Below, piece by piece: positions 1 through 8,707 of a stretch of DNA of 64,000 bases. The notes below the pieces were generated by a model. The model saw nothing but the letters and a program-made list of their open reading frames with translations. It ran no database searches and was not told where the DNA came from. The stretch lies in NCBI GenBank assembly GCA_949825025.1, contig OX463786.1, positions 22,325,223-22,389,222 of the forward strand, read 5' to 3'. The first letter of the stretch is position 1; every line of letters starts with the position of its first letter. Source of the stretch: Siphlonurus alternatus (taxonomy: Eukaryota; Arthropoda; Insecta; Ephemeroptera; Siphlonuridae). The position numbers were made by a program, and so were the translations under genes.

Positions 1-577
1 TTTGAATTTTTTTTTTCTGACAAAATTTTGCAAATTTCTTACAATTTTACTAAGGGATCACCAAGCTATAAATAGCCTTCATATAGTTTATTGATGTGTT
101 TATTAACTGAATTATTAATTGCGTTGATCTATATAATAATTATATTGTCTTCTATAATCAAATTTTGTTCGTAATAAAATTATAATTCTGTCATTTACAT
201 TTATGTCCGTGTTTTCATATGACGTCATCGGCGATTTCTGCTGACAATCGCAACTCGTGTGTTGATGACCCAACACAAAAAAAATTCACAAAGTACTGCA
301 TCCGGCCACAAGGACATCTCACAAATATGGTTTCTATTATGTAAAGTCAACTGTAAAATTAGCCCACAACAGTTTCAATTATGTTTGGATAACGATATTA
401 TAATAGAATTTAACTGTAATCTTTTTTCCCTTTTCTTACCAAGTTTTTTACTTTGTTACGATAGAGTTCTTTTCAAAAGATTATTACACACGATTTTAAC
501 ACAGAGATGAAATCTGCACAGGTTCTTGAGGTACAAATTAAATTAAAGCTGAAAGCAGGCAAATAAATTTAACAAAA
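1..577. other. AT-rich stretch, no gene recognised
   Basis: No coding region or repeat family of this window is recognised. An 83-codon open frame at 259-510 has no domain-like features. One TGACGTCA octamer lies at 220-227. Confidence 0.5.
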
Positions 578-848
578 GAGGCTTCAAGTTGGTGCGCCTC
601 GCGATGTTCATTTGTGTCGCTAAGGTCCATCTTAAACTTGAAAATGAAGCAAAGTGTTTTTTTAACTTTTCTCAGTTATAAATAACGTAAAAAATCTAAT
701 TTTTAAATTATCAACTGTATTTTTCGGTTTGGACCGAGGTTACGAAATGAATTACTCCAAATAATCTAAAAATGAATTCACCTTTTTTTTTTACATAGGT
801 TTAGATAGGACGGTGGGAACACCGAAAAATCAGCTGACTTGAAGCCTC
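578..848 (+). mobile_element. MITE-B copy B1, complete (271 bp)
   Basis: The ends are inverted repeats: GAGGCTTCAAGT at the left and ACTTGAAGCCTC at the right. No coding capacity is seen. The left end (CGCCTCGCGATG.., TTGAAAATGAAGC) recurs at 19944 and about 18345. The right end (AGGTTTAGATAGGACGGTGG) recurs at 13597, 18810 and 45285. No clear target-site duplication is visible. A short non-autonomous DNA transposon fits best; the superfamily is unknown. Confidence 0.75.
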
Positions 849-1105
849 TATTGTGTTAAAATGAGTAAGAAGTAAAGTGAAATTTGCATCATATTATTTA
901 ATGTTATGGCAACTTTAATAACATGTAATTTATCATGTACGTTCATTAACCTGAGAAAGTTTAGTCTAACATGTATCAGAGCTGGGGGAAGAACATTATA
1001 TTTCTTACAAAAGGTAATTTTAATATAACTTCAAAATAATTTAACATTTGTGATATGCAATTTATGAGAATTTTAATTTTTTTTATATATACTTGTTTAT
1101 ATTTT

Positions 1106-1251
1106 GAGTCAATATTTTTGAAACAGTTAGCCAGGTTTCTAACCACGTTTAACTATACATTTTTTTACGTGTTAAACCACCTAGTTAAACGTGGTTAAGC
1201 TATGTAAATGTGGTTAGATACCTGGCTATAACTGCTTCGTGAATCGCACCC
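1106..1251. mobile_element. FB-H foldback element copy H1
   Basis: The palindromic body contains AACCACGTTTAACT and its inverted partner AGTTAAACGTGGTT. The right end CGTGAATCGCACCC matches the inverted end of copies at 48095 and 59519. The left end is decayed, so the left boundary is approximate. Confidence 0.65.
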
Positions 1252-1330
1252 ATTAATTATTTTTATTTGCTCATTAATTTATAGTATTTTTTTCTCCCTT
1301 AATTTTATATAACTATAAACTGACAACTAG

Positions 1331-1449
1331 TGGCCGTAAGTTGCAGCCAACCTATCTTAGAAAAATCCGATAATTATCCGAGAATTTTAATGTTAATTAG
1401 TAAATAATCCTCGGATTATTCTCGGATAAGTGGCTGCAACTTACGGCCA
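1331..1449. mobile_element. Palindromic MITE-G with 19-bp perfect terminal inverted repeats
   Basis: It starts with TGGCCGTAAGTTGCAGCCA and ends with its exact reverse complement. It is flanked by the 3-bp direct repeat TAG (1328-1330 and 1450-1452). The interior holds inverted TCCGA/TCGGA blocks. Non-coding, 119 bp. A 3-bp duplication would suit a PIF/Harbinger-like mobiliser, but that is inference. Confidence 0.75.
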
Positions 1450-1558
1450 TAGGTTATAAACTCCATGCCTTTAGAATGATGTACCTCGGTTGAACATGTC
1501 TATTAAATTTCTGGCAAATTATGAAAAACAAATAACATATACAGAATAATCGAATGAG

Positions 1559-1678
1559 AAATGTTGTCTTCATTTCATTCTCACTTTGAGCGAAGAGGAA
1601 ATAAGATGTGTTTTAGAGGTAAAAAGATTAGGTTTAGACGTGTAAAGGATGAGTTGAAGACGTAATTTTTCAACTAGG
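1559..1678 (+). mobile_element. MITE-A copy, 3' half only
   Basis: MITE-A is the most abundant family here (about 28 full or partial copies). A full copy is 220-290 bp, starts near CCCGAGTTGAAATAAATTTC and ends near AATTTTTCAACTAGGG, so its termini are inverted repeats (CCC[G/T]AGTTGAAA). The inside carries TTTTGCACCATTTTAGAGG, GAGCATAAAATGTTAGAAAT, TTTGAGCGAAGAGGAAATAA and GACGTGTAAAGGATGAGTTG. No reading frame is conserved. Several copies are bordered by TA, consistent with a TA target duplication (Tc1/mariner-like), but not all are. This copy begins at the ATATTGTCTTCATTTC block. Confidence 0.75.
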
Positions 1679-1904
1679 AAACACTAATATATATAGAGAG
1701 ATACACTACACAATCTTCGTTAAGTGAAATATACTTATCAAACTGTTTGTAAATTTGCTGCCTGTGACTTTTGTTATATTTATGTACTTATGAGGGAAAA
1801 TATCGCCGCTCGTTGCAATAATGAGTTGTCTGCTATTTTAGAAAACAATTGTTTTTATTTGACACTTATATACCCATGAATACTCTCGCCTGATATAAAG
1901 TCGG

Positions 1905-2214
1905 TTATTACACGATACAATTTTACATACAATATTTCCATACAAGAAAACTTTAACTCGATTTTACTCAATTCAATTCTTTTATTGGTCACTTTCAAAT
2001 ACATACAGACACAATCATGATGAAGGCACTCTGCATGGGATGGTAAGACACGTCCAAACACAAACTTAAAAACTAAATGTAACATAACTAGAGACATTAT
2101 AAAAACAATTCTTCAACAATAAAACTCTTTTAAAACCACTATACTGAGGTATAGGTATAGAGATGAAATTTTCTTGTAAGGAACAATTGTAATCAAAATT
2201 GTATCGTTTCATAA
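1905..2214. repeat. FB-L foldback copy L1
   Basis: Ends are inverted: TTATTACACGATACAATTTT at the left and AAAATTGTATCG..TAA at the right, with inner partners CATACAAGAAAA and TTTTCTTGTAAG. The same pairs occur at 43613-43754 and, as one arm, near 11700. An antisense 80-codon open frame inside (1855-2097) looks incidental. Confidence 0.6.
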
Positions 2215-2504
2215 AGTCTTAACTAATTACTCCAGAACAGAGGTAATACGGTAAAATAAATCACTAAAATTGCCAACATTTCAGAAACTGTGCTAAAAAT
2301 CTGTTTTCTTGAGTCTATATAAAAAAAAAAACTCGATCAACCAACTTTCCTCTCCAACCTTTCACTGTTTGACTTTTTTGCATCCGGAAGACAACAAAAA
2401 AAATTTTCAGCGTGCAAATTTTTTGTCCAAGAACTATTTAACCATTCACCGTGACGAACTTGAACGTTGACATTTAAAAAGTAACTAATTCCTGCCTCTA
2501 AAAT

Positions 2505-2825
2505 TGCGCAGTGCATTGACCAGTCCTCGTTAGATCACCGAAGTTAAGCTACGTCGAGCGTGTTTAGTACTTGGATAGGTGACCGTTTCAAGTAAAAATT
2601 ACGTTACTCCGTCCCTGGGGTAAATTCATCTCGCTTTTCGCTTACAATTTAGTGCAGTGATACGCTTGTGTATGGTTCCTCAAGCTTCGGTCCATTGATA
2701 AAAAGTATGAAAGGTGTCCGTCATGACTGAGGTTTTCTACGGTTCCCTCAGTGCAGAATGCTAGGACGCGTAACAGGTCATGGCAACTATGTTTTTCCTC
2801 CCTTACCTCGTTTCGAGCTGTAATC
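2505..2825 (+). mobile_element. 5S rRNA-headed SINE, old diverged copy
   Basis: GTTAGATCACCGAAGTTAAGC followed by TTAGTACTTGGATAGGTGACC matches the internal control region of 5S rRNA. About 180 bp further on is the shared SINE core GACTGAGGTTTTC...CCTCAGT. It aligns throughout with the better copies at 21119 and 47313 but has many substitutions. Promoter boxes A and C are recognisable. Confidence 0.75.
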
Positions 2826-2827
2826 TC

Positions 2828-3229
2828 TTAAGGTAGAGATAACATCGATCAGCTGTTTTTTTTAGCTCCATTTGATTAACGTCATTAACGTGTAAACCTT
2901 ACCAAATTCACAAAAATTCTCAATTTTTTTAGAGGCAGATATTAGTGCCTAAAAGCCAAGAAAAAGTTTCAAAAAAATTTAACTAGCCGATTTTTTTTAG
3001 TTGGTTTATTTAATTTTCAGCATATAGGGCTTTCCCATGGAGACAAACTAAAAACTTAATTTAAAAAAATTGACTCGTTAAATTGTTTTGAAATTTTTTT
3101 TATGGCTTTTAGGCACTAATATCTGCCTCTCAAAATAATTTCAGAATTTTGTGAATTTGCTAAGGTTTACATGTTAATCAAATGGAGCTAAAAAAAAAAA
3201 ACAGCTGGTTGACGTTATCTCTACCTTAA
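2828..3229. mobile_element. FB-F long palindrome copy F1
   Basis: About 400 bp in which the right half is an inverted copy of the left. Arms hold GATCAGCTG, CTCCATTTGATTAAC, AGAGGCAGATATTAGTGCCT and AGTTTCAAAA. Both ends are TTAA followed inward by GGTAGAGATAAC, so TTAA may be the target duplication. The centre is CAGCATATAGGGCTTTCCC. Non-coding. Other copies: 4511, 5450 and 57190. Confidence 0.8.
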
Positions 3230-3820
3230 GAGATGTATAAAAAAATAAAGAAAATCTGACGATGTCATGCAAGAATGGCCGTCACTAATTCGTTCGTGAC
3301 TGTCGATTGGAAATGATCAAATAACTCTGGACTGGGAAATTGATTTTAATTTGAACGTGTCACTTGTTACAGATATCATCTCAGCAGTTGTCACTGAGCA
3401 ACTTTGAGACTAAAATCTCGAAACATCACCTTTGTCTAATGAAGTATAGACCAAACCCACGTGACGTCACTGCAACGCATATTGCATAATCTACAGGAGC
3501 CATAGTGTTGGGGAGAAAATGTAGAAAAAATTAATTATAAATTATATATACGGCAATTATTACATTTATATCATTTCAATATCATCTGCTAGTTTATAAA
3601 GAATGCACAAACTACATTTTTGTATTCTTAAATAATTAAACCTGGCAACAATGTCAATTTTTCAATTTTTTTTCATCAGTTTTAAGCGTACGGTATGACA
3701 ACAGTAGGGGAAGTGAGGGGAGGTAAACAGCTGAGCGTTATCCTGTAAGTAGGCAACCCAACAATCTCGTGGCGCTATTAATGTAAATTGAATGTTTAAC
3801 TTGGAGGGATTTATGATTTT
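3230..3820. other. No gene recognised; E-box/CRE composite
   Basis: Nothing coding is supported. CACGTGACGTCA at 3459-3470 overlaps an E-box with a CRE-like octamer. Confidence 0.4.
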
Positions 3821-4040
3821 TCAAATTCAAATTTTTATTTCGATCATAGGCTGTACAGCATGGATCACGTGTCAATTATTACATTAAATATGTAACATAC
3901 TTAATTCTAATTAAAATTAGCCTAAATTTAATAAATTTAAACACAATATACCCAAACAATATTTAAAATATATATGATCTATAAAATTAATACAATAATT
4001 AAAATTGTGTCCTTTTAAACATCACATTAGCACCATAATA
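3821..4040 (-). mobile_element. LINE 3' end (family N), antisense
   Basis: On the minus strand this ends GACACGTGATCCATGCTGTAC, then AATAAAAATTTGAATTTGA. About 215 bp are nearly identical to 36946-37165, and the sense-strand relative lies at 17700-17932. The GATCCATGCTGTA motif resembles GAACCATGTTGTA in the LINE at 16107. It is a 5'-truncated copy holding only untranslated sequence. Confidence 0.65.
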
Positions 4041-4437
4041 TATTTAACACACAACTTTTAAATTCAATTAAAAGTCTATACATCATGACAAATTAAATTG
4101 GTTACTTTAAAAATTTACTAGTAGTAAATTAGTTATTTAAAAAGCACTTTTGCATAAAATTGTCATATATTCACATAATTTATTTCTTCTTTTCACAGTA
4201 CAATAAGTTTCTTGATGCACTTACTCTTCTTGTATGAATTATTATAAATTTCCTTCAGATTAACAAATTCACTCTCCAATATTGTAATTTAATTTTGCTA
4301 TACATTATTAACAAAACAAGGTATATATTAATATATTTATTTTAATATTAGTTTAATTCTCTTTTTATTACAGATTTTGATAGAGGCCGACCTCGAACTA
4401 TTATTATATTAATTATTATTATTGTATTGTCAATACT

Positions 4438-4470
4438 TCCTGACGTCATAGTCATGCAAGTAATTAACAC
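4438..4470. repeat. Fragment of repeat K (CRE plus TCATGCAA)
   Basis: TGACGTCATAGTCATGCAA matches blocks at 20242 and 61379. Confidence 0.5.
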
Positions 4471-4510
4471 ACAAGTTATAGATGTTGCATTACTGAGTTG
4501 CTGCACGAGT

Positions 4511-4894
4511 TTAAGGTCGATCAGGTGTTTTTTTAACTCCATTTGATTAACAGTAAACCTTAGCAAATTCACAAAAATCCTGAAATTTTTTTTAGAGGCA
4601 GATGTTAGATGTTAGTTCCTAAAAGCCAAAGAAAATGTTTCAAAATAATTTAACAACCTGTTTTGTTTTGTTTTTAATTAATTTCTTACTTTGTCTCTCC
4701 ATTGGGAAAGCCCTATGCTGAAAAAAAAAAAATAATAATAATTAAAAATAATCGGCTAGATAAATTGTTTTGAAATTTTTTTATGGCTTTTAGGCACTCA
4801 AAATTATTACAGAATTTTTGTGAATTTTCTAAGGTTTACATGCTAATCAAATGGAGCTAAAAAAACAGCTGATCGACGTTATCTCTACCTGAAG
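4511..4894. mobile_element. FB-F long palindrome copy F2
   Basis: Same arms and centre as the copy at 2828. The left end is TTAAGG but lacks the GTAGAGATAAC segment; the right end keeps CGACGTTATCTCTACC with TGAA in place of TTAA. Small deletions mark it as older than F1. Confidence 0.75.
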
Positions 4895-5285
4895 GGTGTT
4901 GAAATAACAGTACATACCATCTCCAAATTATAAAAAAACATGCAACAATATTTCACCGTGTAACGTTGTATTATAACTGAGTTCAAAGGCATCAAAACCG
5001 GAAGTCAATTTTTTACAACGAAGATTGCGTGTCCCACCTGTCCACACGCTTCGGTGGGTACCAGTGACGTCACTGTGACGTCACAATGTTGTATTGTCAC
5101 AAAGATCCATTATGTTAATAACAAAAAAATTGGTTTCACTTTCTGCAAACTTTCTTTATGTTAATTTTTATTCAAGTTTTTTTTTTACACATGATATGTA
5201 AATATATAACTACTTAATGGTTATTTGAACATCACTTTTGTGTGTTCAATAAATTATAATTATGAAAAGAACATGTTAATTCAGA
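4895..5285. other. No gene recognised; paired CRE octamers
   Basis: Two TGACGTCA sites at 5065-5072 and 5076-5083 are the only notable feature. Confidence 0.4.
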
Positions 5286-5889
5286 CCCTAGTTAAAAATA
5301 TTACGTCTTCAACTCAGTCTAAACCTATAATCGTATTACCATATAATATATAATACCGGTATTACTTATTTCGTCTTTTTACGTCAAAAACACTTTTCTT
5401 CCTCGCTCAAAGTTTGGATGAAATGGAGAACATTTCTAACATTTTATGTTTAAGGTAGAAATAACACCGAACAGCTGTTCGACGTACTTCCCTTTGATTA
5501 ACATGTAAACCTTAGTAAATTCACAAAAAATTCTGAATTTTTTTTAAAAGCCATAGAAACAATTGCAAAACAATTTAACGAGCCCTTTTTTTAATTAATT
5601 CTTTTAATTTTCAGCATAGGGCCCGGCTTTCTCATGGAGAGACAAACTAAGAATTTAATTTTAAAAAATCAGCTCGTTAAATTGTTTTGAAACTTTTTCT
5701 ATATGGCTTTTAGGCACTAATATCTGTCTCTCAAAAAAAAATTCAGAATTTTTGTCAATTTGCTAAGGTTTACATGTTAATCAAAGGGGAGTACGTAGAA
5801 CAGCTGTTCGGCGTAATCTTTAACTTAATTAATAAGAGGAAATAATACGTAATCTCGTATTTTTCCTGAGAAATTTTGCAAAATTATGG
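5286..5889 (-). mobile_element. MITE-A copy split by an FB-F insertion
   Basis: The minus-strand 3' end CCCTAGTTAAAAATATTACG starts at 5286 and the sequence runs to about 5449. It resumes at about 5829 with AATAAGAGGAAATAATACG, so the two parts join without loss. The far end is truncated near 5889. Confidence 0.7.
5450..5828. mobile_element. FB-F copy F3, nested in MITE-A
   Basis: The palindrome has inner arms GAACAGCTGTTCGACGTACTTC and inverted partner, and centre CAGCATAGGGCCCGGC. It is bordered by TTAA on each side; the host MITE-A sequence continues across, giving an empty-site comparison. Confidence 0.75.
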
Positions 5890-5994
5890 AATAATGAACA
5901 CATACCAACTTAACATAATAAAAAGAATAAAATTTGAGATTTATTTCAACTTTTTCAGTTAGCGACGACAACCTGACGTAAAAATTTCAATTGA

Positions 5995-6165
5995 ACTGCA
6001 CTTGTTTTTTCACCTCCAGCACGTGGCTATGCGTGCTTGCTATCATTAGCGTACTTGTTGTTCAGTGAGCGTGAGTTGGTTCTCAGTGCATCGCTCTCGG
6101 CAGTTTCCCTTTCAGAACATTGTCTCAACATTTTGTGACTTTGGCGTGTTTTAATACATTGTTAG
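5995..6165. promoter_or_regulatory. GC-richer island, possible orphan promoter or exon
   Basis: The segment TTTTTTCACCTCCAG then CACGTGGC reads as a good splice acceptor on the plus strand followed by an E-box. TTCAGTGAGCG and CTCAGTGCATCG resemble arthropod initiator sequences. The plus strand stays open in one frame for about 40 codons after the acceptor, with no recognisable protein. A related block with CTCCAGCACGTG lies at 46450. Not enough to call a gene. Confidence 0.2.
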
Positions 6166-6338
6166 GGAAACAATGGTTGTTAGGGCTATTCAATAAGAAC
6201 ATTACTACATATTATTATCAAGAATAAAATTATATTAGGAAAGAATGATTATTTACATTTTTCTTGAAGCAATGTGTATTTAAGAAGCACGTAAACCCAC
6301 CTAATGGTAAAAAAAAAAAATCCCACAAAAATATAAAA

Positions 6339-6546
6339 TGTTCTCCTCAATACCCCCGATCAGTAGCTAAAATATAAGGTGTACAAATTCGAGCTAGTTT
6401 TTGAGTTACTAATTTTTAAAGTTAACTACTTTAACATGGAGAAATGGAACTTTCATGTTAAATTAGTAAATTTTAAAAATTATTAACTCAAAAACTAGAT
6501 TGTATTTGTATACCTGATATTTTAGCTACTGATTGGGAGAACATTC
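6339..6546. mobile_element. FB-I foldback, about 100-bp arms
   Basis: Left arm: ATGTTCTCC..CAGTAGCTAAAATAT..CTAGTTTTTGAGTTA..AACATG. The right arm is its inverted copy. Sequence to the right (to about 6750) and part of one arm recur at 59030-59280, so the repeat may be longer than the hairpin. Confidence 0.65.
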
Positions 6547-6793
6547 TCAATTTTTGTTCATAATTTTCATATGTGAGATTTATTTAAGCATTAGGCATGT
6601 TATCATCCCCAAGAACAGACCTATAAAGAATGAAATTATTGATCGATAAAAATCGAATGTTTAACAAACTCAATATCAGCAACATTACTGATGTGTTTGA
6701 ACTATTTTGTGGAGTTTGGGAGACTGCATTGACTGCAAAATGCGAAACATTTGATCAAATCATTCGTAGCAAGTACTTGCTTGAACTACAGCA

Positions 6794-6868
6794 CAGAAGT
6801 TAGGAAGGTTCGGGGTTTAAAAGTAGTATGTATTTAGTAAGTAGAAGTACCCAATAGGGTTTGATAAA
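6794..6868 (+). mobile_element. SINE 3' tail fragment
   Basis: GGAAGGTTCGGGGTTTAAAA then GTAGAAGTACCCAATAGGG matches the 3' end of the 5S-headed SINE at 21119-21518. Confidence 0.6.
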
Positions 6869-6944
6869 AAATATAATTATTTATAAGAATATGTAATTAT
6901 AATATACATAATTATAATATATATTCTTAACATATATACAAATT

Positions 6945-7260
6945 GGAGTATCGACCTCAAATTTTTTTTATTGCAGAAATGGATAGAGGGTGCAAAGTTA
7001 TGTTACCCTGATTTTTTTCAGATTTTTTTGAGCCCGGGAACTATTTTTAAAAATTTATTGAAAGTTCTTTTTGTGACGTCATGAGACGCCGCTTCTTAAG
7101 AAAAAGATAGGACTTGCCGCCGCGTGACGTCACAAAAAGAACTTTCAATAATTGTTTAAAAATAGTTCTAGGTCTCAAAAAAATCTGAAAAAAATCAGGG
7201 TAGCAAAACTTTTCACCCTCTATCCATTTCTGCAATAAAAAAAATTGAGGTCGATACTCC
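6945..7260. mobile_element. FB-C long palindrome copy C1
   Basis: 316 bp, an almost perfect palindrome. Each arm reads inward GGAGTATCGACCTC, then a T-rich tract and ATTGCAG, AAATGGATAGAGGG, and TTATTGAAAGTTCTTTTTGTG, ending in TGACGTCA beside a short GC-rich centre. Possible target duplication ATT (6942-6944 and 7261-7263). Non-coding. The right end lies 23 bp from a splice donor in the exon-like segment at 7284. Confidence 0.8.
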
Positions 7261-7283
7261 ATTAAAAGTGACAGTGATATTAC

Positions 7284-7374
7284 CTTGTCCCCTCTTGTTT
7301 GGCGATAGACCCGCCGCCGAGGCTGCAACAATGACGAGGATGGCCAAAAATGTTTTCGCCGTGTCTGAGGCCAT
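7284..7374 (-). CDS. Candidate host coding exon: secreted peptide precursor, N-terminus
   Basis: On the minus strand an ATG at 7374 opens 30 codons. They encode a short polar start, a hydrophobic core (about residues 8-21, FLAILVIVAASAA) typical of a signal peptide, then LSPNKRGQ with a dibasic Lys27-Arg28. The exon ends at 7284 with CAAG followed by donor GTAATA, phase 1. Upstream is an acceptor-like TTGTTGCAG (7389-7390) with a branch-like CTAAC about 20 nt earlier, so the exon could run 7284-7388 with 14 nt of leader. Base composition (about 57% GC) is far above its surroundings. A signal peptide plus KR suggests a neuropeptide or hormone precursor, but the mature part would be in later exons that I did not find. 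It might be chance; conservation is untested. Confidence 0.42.
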
Positions 7375-7423
7375 GCTGCTGCCCCGCGCTGCAACAATGA
7401 CACATTGTTAGGACATTGTTTAT

Positions 7424-7655
7424 TATTGTTGAAATCTTAATTCCTTCCTATTTCGCACCATTTTAGAGGAAAAAAGAGCGGAGAGGACGAGATTATGTCT
7501 TCTTTCCTCTCATTGAGCATCAAATGTTGAAAATATTTTCTCAATTTCATGAGCGAGGACGATACAAGATGTGTTTCAGAGGTAAAAAGACGTTGTAAGA
7601 TTAGGTTTGTATATGTCGTGTAAGAGATGAGTTGAAGATGAAATTTTTCAACTAG
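7424..7655 (+). mobile_element. MITE-A copy
   Basis: Contains TTTCGCACCATTTTAGAGG, ATTGAGCATCAAATGTTG and GATGAGTTGAAGATG, ending TTTTTCAACTAG. The 5' end is weak (GTTGAAATCTTAATTCC). It lies just upstream of the exon-like segment at 7284-7388. Confidence 0.7.
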
Positions 7656-7832
7656 TTTAATCTTCAAAATTTTTAAATAAATATATCTTTTTACCTTAAA
7701 AATATTAATTTAAACAGAGATTTAAATATTTCATTAGGATTCAATAAATATTAATAATATTATTGTTGTGTATATGTGTGTTTCTATTAAAATGGGTGCA
7801 ATACGACATACTATGTGTTATGGCGCTGCTTG

Positions 7833-7872
7833 TGCCGTGTATTGTATAACAATTGTTATACAATACACGGCA
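7833..7872. repeat. Perfect 40-bp palindrome
   Basis: TGCCGTGTATTGTATAAC is followed directly by AATT and its exact reverse complement, with no spacer. It would extrude as a spacer-free hairpin. Confidence 0.85.
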
Positions 7873-7949
7873 ATTGTTTGTAAGTAAAATAATTATCAAT
7901 TATAATAATTATGTACTTAGGTGAATAAAAAATAAATAAACAAAACACT

Positions 7950-8045
7950 TTTTATTTCTTTCTCGCTTAAATGAGGCTGAAATGGAAAAATATTTTTAAT
8001 ATTTTATGTTAAATAGAAGAGAAAATAATTAATTTTAGTAGTGTT
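7950..8045 (-). repeat. Degenerate MITE-A fragment
   Basis: TCTTTCTCGCTTAAATGAGG, ATGAGGCTGAAATGGAAAAA and TATTTTATGTTAAATAGAAG follow the order of MITE-A blocks on the minus strand with many changes. Confidence 0.45.
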
Positions 8046-8167
8046 CGGTATTTTTTTCGGAAATGGAAAAGTTGCAACTCAATTTTCTTTACTATCTTGT
8101 CTCTTCATTGCAGATTTGATGAATATATTTTTACGAAATAATGTACTCAATGCAGCATTTGTAATCA

Positions 8168-8245
8168 AGTGACTGAGGGAACAATGGAAACCTCAGTTCA
8201 GATGGTCGGTAATTGAGGATACGAACAACCCGGATGCACTGTATT
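8168..8245 (-). mobile_element. SINE core fragment
   Basis: GACTGAGGGAACAATGGAAA then CCTCAGTTCAGATGGTCGG is the reverse complement of the shared SINE core, followed by an ACCCGGATGCA block also seen at 26330. Confidence 0.6.
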
Positions 8246-8601
8246 AGTATATGCCTAGGAAAAGCTGTATATTTTACATTATAATAAATTATATAAGGTA
8301 AAATATATAGGGTTATAATACGATACTTACGATTTATACGTTTTATCTCAGTAGTTTAAATAAAATCTGAAGAATTAATAATAAGAAATTATAAATAATC
8401 ATTTTGGCCGTTCATATAATACTTAATTGTATTTAATTTTAACTCGTGATACATGGTGATATTATTATCTATAATTAAATAAAACGATTATTTGAGGAAT
8501 AATAAAATTCGGCTCCATTTTCACGCTGCATTCCTGCCTGAATACACAAATTAAGTTCTAATGGGGCCATATTTTACCTTTAATTAAACCGCAACACTTT
8601 A

Positions 8602-8707
8602 CTACGTTACATGACGGTGTTTAATGCGTATTCGTTGACGACGGATAATGTTATTCTTATGAGGCGTCGTCAACGGAACCGTATTGAACACCGTCATGTA
8701 AACGTAG
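8602..8707 (+). mobile_element. FB-D tiny palindromic element D1
   Basis: 106 bp beginning CTACGTTACATGACGGTGT and ending ACACCGTCATGTAAACGTAG, nearly palindromic throughout. The asymmetric centre is GGATAATGTTATTCTTATGAG. Copies at 20967, 27546 (flipped) and 48786. Confidence 0.8.

Noticed and set aside
3390..3502. Minus-strand ATG frame ending at a donor-like GTGATG
   Set aside because: No signal peptide, no acceptor context, and ordinary composition; weaker than the 7284 candidate.
7047..7403. Minus-strand 118-codon frame across FB-C and the exon-like segment
   Set aside because: It runs through a palindromic mobile element and uses a different frame from the signal-peptide reading.
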